Positions 1 through 9,344 of a stretch of DNA of 64,000 bases are shown here, in pieces. How positions within the stretch are numbered: the first letter of the stretch is position 1; the number at the start of each line of letters is the position of its first letter. The translations under genes and the position numbers were made by a program. This DNA is from Bacteroidaceae bacterium (GTDB taxonomy: Bacteria; Bacteroidota; Bacteroidia; Bacteroidales; Bacteroidaceae): assembly GCA_011959205.1 (NCBI GenBank), contig BLLV01000050.1, forward strand, positions 1 through 64,000, given 5' to 3'. Below the pieces are notes generated by a model, which was not told where the DNA came from, ran no database searches, and worked only from the letters and a program-made list of their open reading frames with translations.

Positions 1-613
1 AGTTGGCACCGATGGCGGGACCGTTTAACGGGTAATCCTTCCGTCTGTTATAAACATATGCCAGATGCAAGCCCCACTCTCCCACCTCCTTCATGGAAAG
101 ATGCTTGGTAACAGCCAAATAATAGCGGCTGTAAAAACCATTTGACGTAGCCGAACTCATCTCAATCTTGCTACCCTCCGTCCACGAATTATTAAGAGCG
201 TCATTCGCACCCAGTACAATTTGCGGGGTCCACGGTTTCCACCAGCCTTCCTTCCACAGCCGTAAACGTACCGCAAAATTACGGTCCTGGTTGACAAACT
301 TCCCATACGTGGAAGGAACCCAGAAACCGGGGCCGTATGCAGGGTCAACCTCCATGGCCTTGTGCAATGTACAAATATAGGATACTTCTAACCAGGGAAA
401 AATAGTGATGTCAAGATAATAGTTGAAAGTATTGTAGGTCCAACGGGCGGGAGTGGCATGTTTCTCCAGAAAACCACCTCCAAACATGAACGTCTTGTCA
501 CGCTGCATGTCGGCAGTAGGCATGTTCAGCAGTCCTGTAGTCCCATAGGTGAACTGGGCGTATACCGCATCCATCATTGTAAAGAACAAAAGAAAAAGTA
601 TCAGCCTCCTCAT
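1..613 (-). CDS. YjbH-family exopolysaccharide outer-membrane protein, partial (C-terminus beyond the window)
   Basis: About 204 N-terminal residues are visible; the rest lies left of base 1. The protein begins with a hydrophobic signal peptide (MRRLILFLLFF, ending near VYAQ), then FTYGTTGLLNMPTADMQ and alternating aromatic/polar stretches typical of beta-barrel strands. I recognise this opening from YjbH/YbjH-type exopolysaccharide proteins (DUF940-like), which are thought to be outer-membrane proteins linked to polysaccharide export; the exact role is not established. The ATG at 613 overlaps the stop of the epimerase gene upstream (ATGA, 610-613), so the two are probably translationally coupled. 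It is the most distal gene of the capsule operon visible here. The family call is from memory of the N-terminal pattern. Confidence 0.7.
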   Translation of the reverse strand, partial: MRRLILFLLFFTMMDAVYAQFTYGTTGLLNMPTADMQRDKTFMFGGGFLEKHATPARWTYNTFNYYLDITIFPWLEVSYICTLHKAMEVDPAYGPGFWVPSTYGKFVNQDRNFAVRLRLWKEGWWKPWTPQIVLGANDALNNSWTEGSKIEMSSATSNGFYSRYYLAVTKHLSMKEVGEWGLHLAYVYNRRKDYPLNGPAIGAN

Positions 614-1623
614 TGCAGATACAGGTTACCATTATCCTTGTACCAGTCCGCCAACGCCTCTTCAAAGGTGTAGCGGAAACGGTAACCCGAAGCGGACAGT
701 TTTTTTCCGCAGATATTTGTGGAGATCTGCAACTTTCTCACCCGTGCCGGACAAATGCCCATCGGAGAGCCTATTGCTCCGGCTATACCAGCAGCAGTCA
801 TGATCAGCCATCCCGGCATGAAAGGAACTTTTACCTTCATATTTGTCACTCTTTTCATAGATTCTACAATGTGTTCTATCGTATAGGCGGGTTCGTAGCA
901 GCAATTATACAGTTCCACCCCACTGTCGTGATGTTCCAATCTGTAAAGCATGAACCGCACCAGTTCCTTCACATAGATGCAAGCTTTGATGGTATCCTTG
1001 CGTCCCGGATACATAAATTTATGCCCCCGAATGCCCCAATACAGACGCGTAAAGTTTCCATTCTCCCCCCGTCCGAACACCACACCGGGACGGACAATGG
1101 TAAGCTGGCGACCTTCACCTCCTGCCTGCCAGATCTGATGAATCTTTTCCGCAACCAGCTTGGATATACCGTATGGGGTGTTGGGCATAGGCAGCGTGGT
1201 TTCTTCCTTCAGTTCCTCCGCAGCACCGTAAGGGGCGATGGAACTGGTGAAAACTATTTTCCGGATGCCATGCCGTTCAGCAAAGGCACATACGTTCTCC
1301 GCACCACGGATATTTGTTTCAAAATAGGCAGGATCGGGATGACCGGGAGTGCGATGAACGGCGGCGAAGTTAAAAATCACATCCTCAGGAGTGATATTTA
1401 CTTTTTCCAACTCTATCGTCTGGCGTACATCACAATAGATGAATGTGGCTGCATGTTCCTCCCCTTTTCTTAAAGCCGGTTTATAATTTTTTACTGTCGG
1501 TAATGGAGTACCCGGCTCTATAATATCCAAGTTATAAATTTTTGCTTCGGGATGTACTTCGTGCAAAAGATTAGTGAGGTGGGTGCCAATGAAACCGGTA
1601 CCACCTGTAATAAAGTAATTCAT
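610..1623 (-). CDS. NAD-dependent epimerase/dehydratase (extended SDR) of the capsule operon
   Basis: A 337-residue extended short-chain dehydrogenase. The N-terminal Rossmann motif GGTGFIGTH (residues 7-15) binds NAD(P), and the catalytic Tyr-Lys pair is in PYGISK near residue 150, preceded by a Ser in FTSSIAPYG. Such enzymes epimerise, dehydrate or reduce nucleotide sugars; the substrate cannot be read from sequence. In many Bacteroides capsule loci a similar epimerase near the distal end supplies the precursor used by the initiating sugar-phosphate transferase, so a UDP-HexNAc substrate is possible (inference). It is 11 bp downstream of the GT2 gene and overlaps the YjbH-like gene by 4 bp, so it belongs to the same transcript. 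Confidence 0.85.
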   Translation of the reverse strand: MNYFITGGTGFIGTHLTNLLHEVHPEAKIYNLDIIEPGTPLPTVKNYKPALRKGEEHAATFIYCDVRQTIELEKVNITPEDVIFNFAAVHRTPGHPDPAYFETNIRGAENVCAFAERHGIRKIVFTSSIAPYGAAEELKEETTLPMPNTPYGISKLVAEKIHQIWQAGGEGRQLTIVRPGVVFGRGENGNFTRLYWGIRGHKFMYPGRKDTIKACIYVKELVRFMLYRLEHHDSGVELYNCCYEPAYTIEHIVESMKRVTNMKVKVPFMPGWLIMTAAGIAGAIGSPMGICPARVRKLQISTNICGKKLSASGYRFRYTFEEALADWYKDNGNLYLQ

Positions 1624-1634
1624 TATAGAAAATA

Positions 1635-2447
1635 TTATTTTTTATATCCTAATTCTTCCAATAACTTTCTGTTCCAAGCAGAACGTTCTTTATCAACTAT
1701 CCATCCCCACTTATTGAAATACTTAATCATATTGACCATATGAATCTTCAACATTTTCTTACTTTTGTAAGATGCTGCCCGATGAGCATGTACAATGGTC
1801 ACACTAGGAACAAACATAGTTCGATACCATTTGTGCATTCTCCTAGTTATATCAATATCTTCAGGATACATGAAGAACCTTTCATCAAACAATCCTACTT
1901 TTTTGAAACATTCCAAACGAAAAAACATGAAACTACCTTGATGATAGGGCACATTCATTTCTTTCTTATGGTCATCGAATTTTAGTTGATAACGTATATT
2001 CATTTTCTCTACCATTCTTTTAGGCAGGAAACGTCTGAAAATCAGATTGGCAGGTGTGGGAAGAAGACGGCAGGTATATTGCTGCTCTCCATCAGGATAT
2101 ACTACATTGGGCTGTACCTGTGCTACATCCGCATGAGCATCCATATATGCTACCAAAAGTTCCAAAACCGAAGGTTCAAAATATACATCCGAATTAAGAA
2201 TCAAATGATATTTTCCACCCGAGTTGAGTACCTGTCTCAATGCTTGGTTATGCCCTGCTCCATAGCCTACATTTTCACTACCAATATATACCACATTGGG
2301 GTATTGCTGACAAAAATCTGCAATATACCGCTCGTTGGAATTATCGACAATATAAATTTGGGAAACAAGAGAAGAGGTTAGTGATTGCAAGCATTTGGAC
2401 AGTTCTTCTAGATTCGTCTTGTAGGTGACAATAGAAACTGTTATCAT
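1635..2447 (-). CDS. Glycosyltransferase family 2 (rhamnosyltransferase-like)
   Basis: A 270-residue GT-A fold enzyme. It starts with ITVSIVTYKTNLEELSKCL, the usual GT2 nucleotide-binding beginning, followed by the metal-binding-type motif LILNSDVYF near residue 100 and a later acidic motif MYPEDIDITRRMH typical of the rhamnosyltransferase-like GT2 group. It should transfer one sugar to the lipid-linked capsule repeat unit on the cytoplasmic face of the inner membrane; donor and acceptor are unknown. Its start codon overlaps the stop of the Wzy-like gene (ATGA at 2444-2447), showing tight coupling within the operon. Confidence 0.88.
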   Translation of the reverse strand: MITVSIVTYKTNLEELSKCLQSLTSSLVSQIYIVDNSNERYIADFCQQYPNVVYIGSENVGYGAGHNQALRQVLNSGGKYHLILNSDVYFEPSVLELLVAYMDAHADVAQVQPNVVYPDGEQQYTCRLLPTPANLIFRRFLPKRMVEKMNIRYQLKFDDHKKEMNVPYHQGSFMFFRLECFKKVGLFDERFFMYPEDIDITRRMHKWYRTMFVPSVTIVHAHRAASYKSKKMLKIHMVNMIKYFNKWGWIVDKERSAWNRKLLEELGYKK

Positions 2448-3559
2448 AAAAATAAATCAAATAAATTTTTATATGGAAACATTAAATGAGGGACATAAGA
2501 CGTAAGCCTTGTAAATCTGTACACGAAAAATAATATAATTATAAAATATGGAGCAATCTTGAATAAATTATCTACTTTTTTATTATAATTATTGATACAA
2601 TAAATTATAGAATGAACCAGTAAAATGCTACCTACAATTGAAAAGAAATCAGACAGTCTCCCTAAGTCGCCAAAATCTTGAAATAAAAATCTAAAACAAT
2701 ACATAACAAGAGTGGCATTTAAAAAAATTCTATAAATGCGATATAGATGTGCATTACTATTCTCTTGTTTTTTGACGTAAAAATATGAAATAAAATAAAA
2801 GATCAGAATTAATATCAATTCTAATATAGGACGACCTCCATCATTCTCTGCATTTAAATAAATACCCAACTTCTCATATACAGATGATGGAAAAAAAGAC
2901 ATCAAAGCATAGAAATCCCATTTAAAACAACTAAGTAGACCAGAGAGTATTATACAACCCAACAAAATGCAGCATGACATTTTTAATGTAATCCTTTTAT
3001 CAGACAATACATACATAAACAAAAATATAAGAGCAAAATAATGGATACTAGCAGCCAACAAGACCACCAATAAAAAAGATATAAACTTTCTGTTTTGAAT
3101 ATATTGATAAGAAAAAAGTAAAATAGCAACAGATAAGTTTTGTCTCACAGGAAAAAAACCAACAGACAATAAAATGGACGCAAACGAGTAAATAGGATAA
3201 TACCTACATTTTACCACTAAGCGAAAATACGAATATAAAATAATAAAATTAGTCAACAAAAGAAAAGATGTATACCCCCCTCCCAAAGTTTTAACTAATA
3301 CATTTAAAACTATATACCCAGGTTCCATTATATCATCTAATTCTCTTTTTAAAGAGAAAATATTACTCCATTCCGAATAGAGAAATATATTTAAATATTG
3401 TTCCCAGTCTGTACCAACCTCCCATCTTAACCCCCTAAATAAGGTAAAAAGACAAACAAGTCCTAAAAGTATATTTATTTTCTTATTTAGGGCTATCTTT
3501 GCTGTATCAAAACCGCAAGATATAACTAAAACTGAATATACGATTATATATACAAACAT
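2444..3559 (-). CDS. wzy: EpsG/Wzy-like polysaccharide polymerase (integral membrane)
   Basis: About 371 residues, almost entirely hydrophobic helices (roughly 10-12 membrane segments) with few conserved residues, which is typical of O-antigen/capsule polymerases. The stretch RGLRWEVGTDWEQYL around residues 43-57 and the downstream EPGY motif match the EpsG-like polymerase group. A Wzy protein joins lipid-linked repeat units on the periplasmic side after Wzx flips them; this is the only polymerase candidate in the visible operon. I chose the ATG at 3559; an in-frame TTG at 3571 would add four residues. The coding sequence is very AT-rich compared with flanking housekeeping genes, suggesting a horizontally exchanged module. 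Confidence 0.78.
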   Translation of the reverse strand: MFVYIIVYSVLVISCGFDTAKIALNKKINILLGLVCLFTLFRGLRWEVGTDWEQYLNIFLYSEWSNIFSLKRELDDIMEPGYIVLNVLVKTLGGGYTSFLLLTNFIILYSYFRLVVKCRYYPIYSFASILLSVGFFPVRQNLSVAILLFSYQYIQNRKFISFLLVVLLAASIHYFALIFLFMYVLSDKRITLKMSCCILLGCIILSGLLSCFKWDFYALMSFFPSSVYEKLGIYLNAENDGGRPILELILILIFYFISYFYVKKQENSNAHLYRIYRIFLNATLVMYCFRFLFQDFGDLGRLSDFFSIVGSILLVHSIIYCINNYNKKVDNLFKIAPYFIIILFFVYRFTRLTSYVPHLMFPYKNLFDLFL

Positions 3560-3587
3560 CCTATAAAACAATTCATATTGCTCTGTG

Positions 3588-4688
3588 TTATAACGCCTCT
3601 ATATATCCCAAAATAGATTGATTATGATATTTTCTCAAAAACTCCTCTTTAAATTTTTGTCTTTCACTTAAAGGAATAGCTAGCCGATTTATAGTTTTCA
3701 CAAAATCTGCTGTATTTTCTGCATCAAGCATAAATTTTTTGAAACAAGAATCTATACCCTCAAATGACATCTCTGTTCCTAATACTGGAGTTCCACATGC
3801 TAAGGCTTCTACTACTTTAACCTTAACTCCTGCGCCACTAAATAAAGGAGAAACTAACAATATAGAATTGGCAATTATCGGATAAGGATTATTGGTATAT
3901 CCCAAATATGTAACATTAGGGTTCTTTGTTATACTGAGATTTATTGAATCTGGTAAACCAATACCTATAATCAGTATATTAAGTTTTCTAGTAATTTTAC
4001 TATAAACATTTTCAAAAAACCAGATTAATCCATCAAGATTATCTTTACGATTCCATTTTCCAAAAAAAACTATTTGATTCTCTATTTTATGTGGCATCGC
4101 ATTTATTACATTTCTATCTAAAAAAAAATTTGTAACTAAAGATGGTTTCCCATATATCTTCCTAATAATATCAGAGTCTTTCTTGCTGAAAGTAAAAACC
4201 ACAGACTTATCAACAGATAAAGTTCTCTTTTCAGAATACCTTATAGCCATTAAATTTAAAGGATTTCTCATCCTTAAAAATCTTTGATACATCACATCAT
4301 GAGACATCAATATTTTTTTCAAAGAAGACACATGCATACCATATATAAACATCTGACTATGATCCAAATATAAAAAATCATATTGATTTACAGTTGTCAA
4401 ATATTTTATATATTTAAGTAAATTCCAATCAAATCTAATTGAAAAAATCGGATGCAAAATTGGATATAAAATGAAATTCTTTAGTTTTATGAAAGAAGAA
4501 TTTTTCATTACCTTCAGAACTTTGATATTAGAATTTGGAACTATATAAAAAGGATCTGTTCGATACTTAAAATAGATCAAATCTATTTGGCAAGTCTTAG
4601 ATAATTCTTCTAATAGAAGCCTAGTAAAATTCTCTCCACCGGCTCTATTACTCGGCAAATATGGAGTTAAAAATAGAATTTTCTTCAT
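3588..4688 (-). CDS. Glycosyltransferase family 4 (group 1)
   Basis: A GT-B fold glycosyltransferase of 366 residues from the ATG at 4688. The N-terminus reads KKILFLTPYLPSNRAGGENF, with the glycine-rich acceptor-domain loop. The C-terminal domain has FFGKWNRKDN, then SPLFSGAGVKVKVVEALACGTPVL, the E-x7-E type region of GT4 enzymes that binds the nucleotide sugar. A longer reading from 4727 exists, but the 4688 ATG overlaps the stop of the upstream GT2 gene by one base (TAATG), a typical coupling. Donor and linkage are not predictable. It is AT-rich like its neighbours. Confidence 0.85.
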   Translation of the reverse strand: MKKILFLTPYLPSNRAGGENFTRLLLEELSKTCQIDLIYFKYRTDPFYIVPNSNIKVLKVMKNSSFIKLKNFILYPILHPIFSIRFDWNLLKYIKYLTTVNQYDFLYLDHSQMFIYGMHVSSLKKILMSHDVMYQRFLRMRNPLNLMAIRYSEKRTLSVDKSVVFTFSKKDSDIIRKIYGKPSLVTNFFLDRNVINAMPHKIENQIVFFGKWNRKDNLDGLIWFFENVYSKITRKLNILIIGIGLPDSINLSITKNPNVTYLGYTNNPYPIIANSILLVSPLFSGAGVKVKVVEALACGTPVLGTEMSFEGIDSCFKKFMLDAENTADFVKTINRLAIPLSERQKFKEEFLRKYHNQSILGYIEAL

Positions 4689-5419
4689 TACAAATTTAAG
4701 ATTTGCTTTATATAAAAGATACAACAATACAATTTATACATAATTGATTGTTCACATTCTAATACCTTTCCAAATTCTCGTATTATTAAATAGCGTGATT
4801 GAGAAGACACTCCTGTTATATCATAATCTGCAATAACTAAATTTATATACTCAAAATCATGTCCTAATAAATAAAGACGATAAGACATAGCAAAATCTGC
4901 TGCATATTTATAAGATAGGTCAAATCTAAGTTTTTTAGCCATACTCGTTTTGATGAACAAACTTTGATGACAAAATCCCTGTCCTGATCGAAAAGGATAA
5001 CGTACTTTCCAAAAAGGATTATTAAAGAACCGCCCTACAAATAAACCATTTTTTACGAGATTAGTATTTCCATATATAGCTACACAATTATCATGATTAT
5101 TTTCACCAAACAATAATTCCAATACTTTATTATCGTGAAAACAATCTCCTGCATTCATAAAATTAATCCACTGTCCTGTAGCTTTATCAATACCCTTATT
5201 CATTGCATCATAAATCCCATTATCAGGTTCACTTACCCAAAAATGAATTCTATTTTCATACTTTTTGATGATTTCTATAGTCCCATCTGTACTTCCACCG
5301 TCGATGATGATATATTCAATATTAGGGTAAGTCTGGTTAATTACAGAAAGGATGGTTTGTTCGATAGTTGTAACAGTATTATAAGATACTGTTACAACTG
5401 AGATTATCGGATAATTCAT
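4688..5419 (-). CDS. Glycosyltransferase family 2 (WcaA-like)
   Basis: About 243 residues. The start IISVVTVSYNTVTTIEQTI and the motifs IIIDGGSTDGT and SEPDNGIYDAMNKG (with the DNG/DAMN signature) are diagnostic of the GT2 group that resembles colanic-acid and PssE-type transferases. NAGD near residue 100 is the metal-binding DxD equivalent. I chose the ATG at 5419 because the Pfam-like core starts immediately after it; an upstream in-frame start at 5449 is possible. The gene is preceded by about 200 bp holding only a glycosyltransferase relic, the largest gap in this part of the operon. Confidence 0.87.
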   Translation of the reverse strand: MNYPIISVVTVSYNTVTTIEQTILSVINQTYPNIEYIIIDGGSTDGTIEIIKKYENRIHFWVSEPDNGIYDAMNKGIDKATGQWINFMNAGDCFHDNKVLELLFGENNHDNCVAIYGNTNLVKNGLFVGRFFNNPFWKVRYPFRSGQGFCHQSLFIKTSMAKKLRFDLSYKYAADFAMSYRLYLLGHDFEYINLVIADYDITGVSSQSRYLIIREFGKVLECEQSIMYKLYCCIFYIKQILNL

Positions 5420-5515
5420 ACTTATATCTAATTTTTGTGTACGACTCACACGTAAAATAAAGTAATGTAGGCATAAATCAAGTCCCTACAAACATATCCA
5501 TTATCTTTAGATTGA

Positions 5516-5596
5516 TCACTGATTCATAACAGAATGATAAACAGCCAATAATTGCCGTGAAGATTCTTCCCTTCCCATCGGAAAGAAGTAAGACGC
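5516..5596 (-). pseudogene. Relic of a glycosyltransferase C-terminus
   Basis: Between the GT2 gene and the GT4 gene the minus strand encodes an isolated 26-codon open stretch ending in TGA, reading ASYFFPMGREESSRQLLAVY and then HSVMNQ. This looks like the last residues of a GT4/GT1 enzyme, where (S/G)RE-E-xxRQ-(L/M)-LAVYH is common. There is an in-frame stop immediately upstream and no start codon, so it cannot be an active gene. It is most likely debris from replacement of a glycosyltransferase gene within the capsule locus. The match is judged by eye. Confidence 0.45.
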
Positions 5597-5619
5597 TCAT
5601 ATCCTTTTTGAATGAATAC

Positions 5620-6846
5620 TTACATCATTTTACAGTTTGCATAAACCTCATAAGATGCAACATTGCCTACAAATTCACATGCTTTTTGCCGCATAGTCTG
5701 ATACTCTTTTTCAGAAGATTCACAAACATACCGAATGCCTTCGGCCAAAGAGTCTGATTTTTTAAATTCAGCTAAATATCCATTTACCTTATGTTGAATT
5801 TGTTCTGGTATCCCCCCTATATCAAATCCGACACAAGGTAATCCACAAGCCATAGCTTCCATCACAACATTAGGATAATTATCAGCAAGAGATGCCGAAA
5901 CAAACACATCTGCTGCATTATAAGCCAATATTAATGAATATTCATCATGTAAAAAGCCTATAAACCGGCATGGAATCATCAGTTCATGCTCTACATATTC
6001 ATTCTTCTCACCAAAAATAAAGGCTTCATATTGTGTTGAATCAAGTTGATTCAACGCATCCCTCATATATTTCCAGCCCTTATATTCACTATCAATGCCA
6101 GCTGCTCCAAAAAGAATTAGTTTACGTTTCCCTTCAACACCCAGCACATTTCGAGAATATTGACGATCAACAATATGAAATTTTTTCAAATCAAAAACAT
6201 TGGGAAATACTGTAACTTTATGCCCCTTCCACAAAGCACTTTCTTCCACACATTTTCCCAGCCATGCAGATGGTGTATAAACTTCTAAATTGGTATATTT
6301 AGACCAATGCTTCATACGAAGTCTAAATTGATAAAAGGCCAAATCAATACCTAATGGACGAGTTCGAAGGAAAGGACAATTCCGGCATTCCGTTTTATAT
6401 CGTTTACAATCTATCGCATAATGACATCCTCCTGTAATAGGATTCATATCATGCATATACCACCGAACAGGTTTCCCTAAATTCAAGATTCGTTCTATTT
6501 CACGAGTAGAAAGCATAGATCCTGCAACCCAATGAATATAAATCAAATCCGCCTCTTTAAGTAATGGATGTTTAGCCACAGAAACGGATAGAACAGGAAA
6601 GCTAAACACTGCCCATGGATGAAACGGAATTAAAAGAATATTCATTATTTGATTTATAAGGCTTGATTTTATCTTCGCCCATTTTCTGTTTGGTATAATA
6701 CTATGAATATAAGGTATTTCTTTCTTTTTATTAAGAACTAACATTTTTGCATCAATACCAGCTTCTCGCATCGCCTCACAATGCCGGAATGCAGCTATTG
6801 CAGCTCCTCCTAAAGAATCTGCGGCGTTAATATGTACTATCTTCAT
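5620..6846 (-). CDS. Glycosyltransferase family 4 (group 1)
   Basis: A 408-residue GT-B enzyme. It opens with KIVHINAADSLGGAAIAAFR, a GT4 acceptor-domain start. A middle section WYMHDMNPITGGCHYAIDC and a run of cysteines (CKRYKTECRNCPF) are typical of a GT4 subgroup with a Cys-rich HDM..TGGCH motif. The donor domain contains LFGAAGID and VSASLADNYPNVVMEAMACGLPCVGFDIGG, the canonical E-x7-E region. It overlaps the Wzx gene by 20 bp. The C-terminus ends rather abruptly (YEVYANCKMM), and the downstream relic at 5516-5596 suggests that a former gene end lies beyond it. Confidence 0.88.
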   Translation of the reverse strand: MKIVHINAADSLGGAAIAAFRHCEAMREAGIDAKMLVLNKKKEIPYIHSIIPNRKWAKIKSSLINQIMNILLIPFHPWAVFSFPVLSVSVAKHPLLKEADLIYIHWVAGSMLSTREIERILNLGKPVRWYMHDMNPITGGCHYAIDCKRYKTECRNCPFLRTRPLGIDLAFYQFRLRMKHWSKYTNLEVYTPSAWLGKCVEESALWKGHKVTVFPNVFDLKKFHIVDRQYSRNVLGVEGKRKLILFGAAGIDSEYKGWKYMRDALNQLDSTQYEAFIFGEKNEYVEHELMIPCRFIGFLHDEYSLILAYNAADVFVSASLADNYPNVVMEAMACGLPCVGFDIGGIPEQIQHKVNGYLAEFKKSDSLAEGIRYVCESSEKEYQTMRQKACEFVGNVASYEVYANCKMM

Positions 6847-8368
6847 TAATTCTCAATTTATAATTTATCAATTGCAGCACACTTATTCTCTCTTCTTTTT
6901 TCAATGCATACTTCCAGACGCAAATTCCAAAGACAATAGATGTCATACAGCAAACAAAAATCAATCTCAAGAAACTTTCTTCAAATAAATTCTTTATAGC
7001 AAAACCTCCAATAAACATACATACGCTAATACATAATACAGGACAAATGACCTGTATCAGAAAATCAGAAATCTTAAGACCACACTGTTTATTAGAATAA
7101 TAAATAACAACCATATCTCCACCCATACTCCAAATTGCTATCATAAAGATATATAGCCAATATGGAGCTCCCCCTAACGTATAAGCAAGATAGGTGAAAC
7201 ATACAGGCAATACATTCATAATACTTTTATAGATAGCATACCTTTTGATATTTCCCTCTGCATAAATGGCAGTGGCGGCACTATTTGTCAATTGACATAT
7301 TACAGTAACAATCAGTTGCATACAACAAAACATAGCCGTCCATTCCGGTACATCCTTTAGCCAGATTCTTAATACATAATGCATTTCCAATATGAAAGGA
7401 ACGGCAAACAGGACTATTAAAAGTGTAGAAAACTTACCACTAGCCAACGTTACACGATTCATCGCTTCCATATCGTGACTGCCAGCCCTTTTTACAATAA
7501 CCGGATTTACCGCCTTCATCAAGTTCAATGAAAAGTTAGACAATTGTCCATTCACCTGATTGGCTATTCCTTGAGCCGCACTCAATATGGTACCAAAAAA
7601 ATGATTGAGCACCAAGCCCGAACCATAATAAGAAACAAGACTGGATATAGCCGTTAAGAAATTCCAGGAGAAAAATGAAGTAATCCGTTTGAGAAGGTTC
7701 GAATCCCAATACTTACGAATTGAAAAAACACATTCGTCATATTTACGATGACAATATATTTTCATTATCGTAAGAGTTATCAAAGGAATCATAGCTGTCA
7801 ATACGCCATATACAATCAGTTTATCACTATTGGTATAAACACAAACAAAAGCAATAACCAGACGTAGCAAACATTCAAATATACCAATCAATGAATAATA
7901 GAGCATATTTTCGTGAGCATTTACAACAGCATCATAAGGGACATTGATTATTGTCAGCACTGTACTAGCAACAGCACTAAGATAGATTACCTTTGCCGCA
8001 AAAATCCTCTGAACCGGTATGTTAAACACACCATTAAAAAGCAAACGCATAACAATCAGCAATAGGATACAGGTAAGAACAGCCACACCAATATGTAAAA
8101 CTAGGCTCACATTAAATATCTGACGCTTTTTTATAAGATTTCCTTCACCTTCGGCATACGACATAAAACGTTGGGTAGCATTGGCCATTGTCGCATTCAA
8201 AAAGCCCAACATAACAATGGCTCCGCCTATAATATTGAATATCCCGAAATCAGATGCCCCTAATGATGATAATATTAATCGAGTAGTATAGAGAGAAATA
8301 AATACCGTCACCGCCATCTTTATATATAAGAAGCCGGTATTTTTTATCACCTGAGTTGTTGTTGACAT
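6827..8368 (-). CDS. wzx: Wzx-type polysaccharide flippase (MOP superfamily)
   Basis: A 513-residue integral membrane protein with about 12-14 hydrophobic helices spread over its whole length and the opening STTTQVIKNTGFLYIKMAVTVFISLYTTRLIL, a start commonly seen in Bacteroides oligosaccharide flippases. It should move the undecaprenyl-linked capsule repeat unit across the inner membrane, working with the Wzy-like protein encoded at 2444-3559. The gene lies 7 bp downstream of the LicD gene and overlaps the GT4 gene at its 3' end, so it is part of the same transcript. Confidence 0.87.
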   Translation of the reverse strand: MSTTTQVIKNTGFLYIKMAVTVFISLYTTRLILSSLGASDFGIFNIIGGAIVMLGFLNATMANATQRFMSYAEGEGNLIKKRQIFNVSLVLHIGVAVLTCILLLIVMRLLFNGVFNIPVQRIFAAKVIYLSAVASTVLTIINVPYDAVVNAHENMLYYSLIGIFECLLRLVIAFVCVYTNSDKLIVYGVLTAMIPLITLTIMKIYCHRKYDECVFSIRKYWDSNLLKRITSFFSWNFLTAISSLVSYYGSGLVLNHFFGTILSAAQGIANQVNGQLSNFSLNLMKAVNPVIVKRAGSHDMEAMNRVTLASGKFSTLLIVLFAVPFILEMHYVLRIWLKDVPEWTAMFCCMQLIVTVICQLTNSAATAIYAEGNIKRYAIYKSIMNVLPVCFTYLAYTLGGAPYWLYIFMIAIWSMGGDMVVIYYSNKQCGLKISDFLIQVICPVLCISVCMFIGGFAIKNLFEESFLRLIFVCCMTSIVFGICVWKYALKKEERISVLQLINYKLRINEDSTY

Positions 8369-8375
8369 TTATTCT

Positions 8376-9272
8376 TTAGCTTTCGTATCTTCGAACTATT
8401 TTATGACTCTTTTGAGGCTTCATTTTTAACACATCCTCTATATCCCAACGCCTATCTAAATCCACGAAATAACGAGAGTGATGAGATTCTCTATATTGCG
8501 GTGGAGGAGGAGTCATATAGTCATTATAAAAACGGGTAAGATAAGCATGGTAATTGCTGGGGACAATAATGGAAAAATCTTCAAAAGGAACTGCAACCCC
8601 TTTTCCAAACCATTCCTTTTCACACAATTCTTTCTCAAAGCCATAGAACCCGCCATAACACATACACTTCTGCCCTCTTTGTTTTTGAATCAAGTCTTCC
8701 GCATGTTTGTATTTAAAAAAATAATGTCCTTTAAATACTTTCCCTATAGAAGCGTAGTATATTTCCTTCAAAAATGTTTTTATATGCATGTGGATAAACA
8801 AGTTTATGCAATTTCTAAAAAACGTTTTTTTAAAGGTCCTCCGATATTTATCAAAATATTTACTTTTTTCTTCATGCAATTTTTTAGCTACATCCACATT
8901 TCCCACCTCATCCAAAGGGAAAATATCAATATATACTCCAAAAACAATGGGAAAATCAGTCATTTCTACTATAGTGGTATTTGCATCCGAGAATTTAGCG
9001 AACCACTGATTGTAAAATTGATTATTAGAATCAACGATTTCATACCCGGTTCCCTGCAATTTCTGTTTAAGCGCAAGAAACTTATCATAGTCACTCCTTG
9101 GCATCAAGACATCAATATCATCATCCCAAGGTATCATTCCTTTATGACGAATAGCCCCCAAGCACGTTCCCGCACAAGCATAATATTGTAAATTATGTTC
9201 TTTGCAAATATTGATGAAGCTTTTCATCGTGTTACATAGAATTTCCTTATACTTAAGTTTATCCTCTTCCAT
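8376..9272 (-). CDS. LicD-family phosphotransferase
   Basis: A 298-residue LicD-family protein. The hallmark NLQYYACAGTCLGAIRHKG followed by PWDDDIDVLMPRSDYDKF lies at about residues 26-65; the Asp cluster is the nucleotidyltransferase-fold metal site. Family members move phosphocholine (LicD1/2) or polyol phosphate (the distantly related eukaryotic fukutin/FKRP) from a CDP-linked donor to a glycan. Here it is followed upstream in the operon by an SDR and an IspD-like cytidylyltransferase, which suggests that a CDP-linked donor is made locally and its phosphoryl group placed on the capsule. The donor identity is unproven. Confidence 0.88.
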   Translation of the reverse strand: MEEDKLKYKEILCNTMKSFINICKEHNLQYYACAGTCLGAIRHKGMIPWDDDIDVLMPRSDYDKFLALKQKLQGTGYEIVDSNNQFYNQWFAKFSDANTTIVEMTDFPIVFGVYIDIFPLDEVGNVDVAKKLHEEKSKYFDKYRRTFKKTFFRNCINLFIHMHIKTFLKEIYYASIGKVFKGHYFFKYKHAEDLIQKQRGQKCMCYGGFYGFEKELCEKEWFGKGVAVPFEDFSIIVPSNYHAYLTRFYNDYMTPPPPQYRESHHSRYFVDLDRRWDIEDVLKMKPQKSHKIVRRYES

Positions 9273-9344
9273 TACAAATCATTCTTACCAATAAATCAAC
9301 ATTTTCAGGTTAACACTCAAAGAGTATGTTTTAATAAGTAGGAA

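Noticed and set aside
613..1473. A 286-codon plus-strand open frame opposite the epimerase gene
   Set aside because: It is antisense to a clear SDR with all motifs, has no family resemblance and no promoter; it is a shadow frame.
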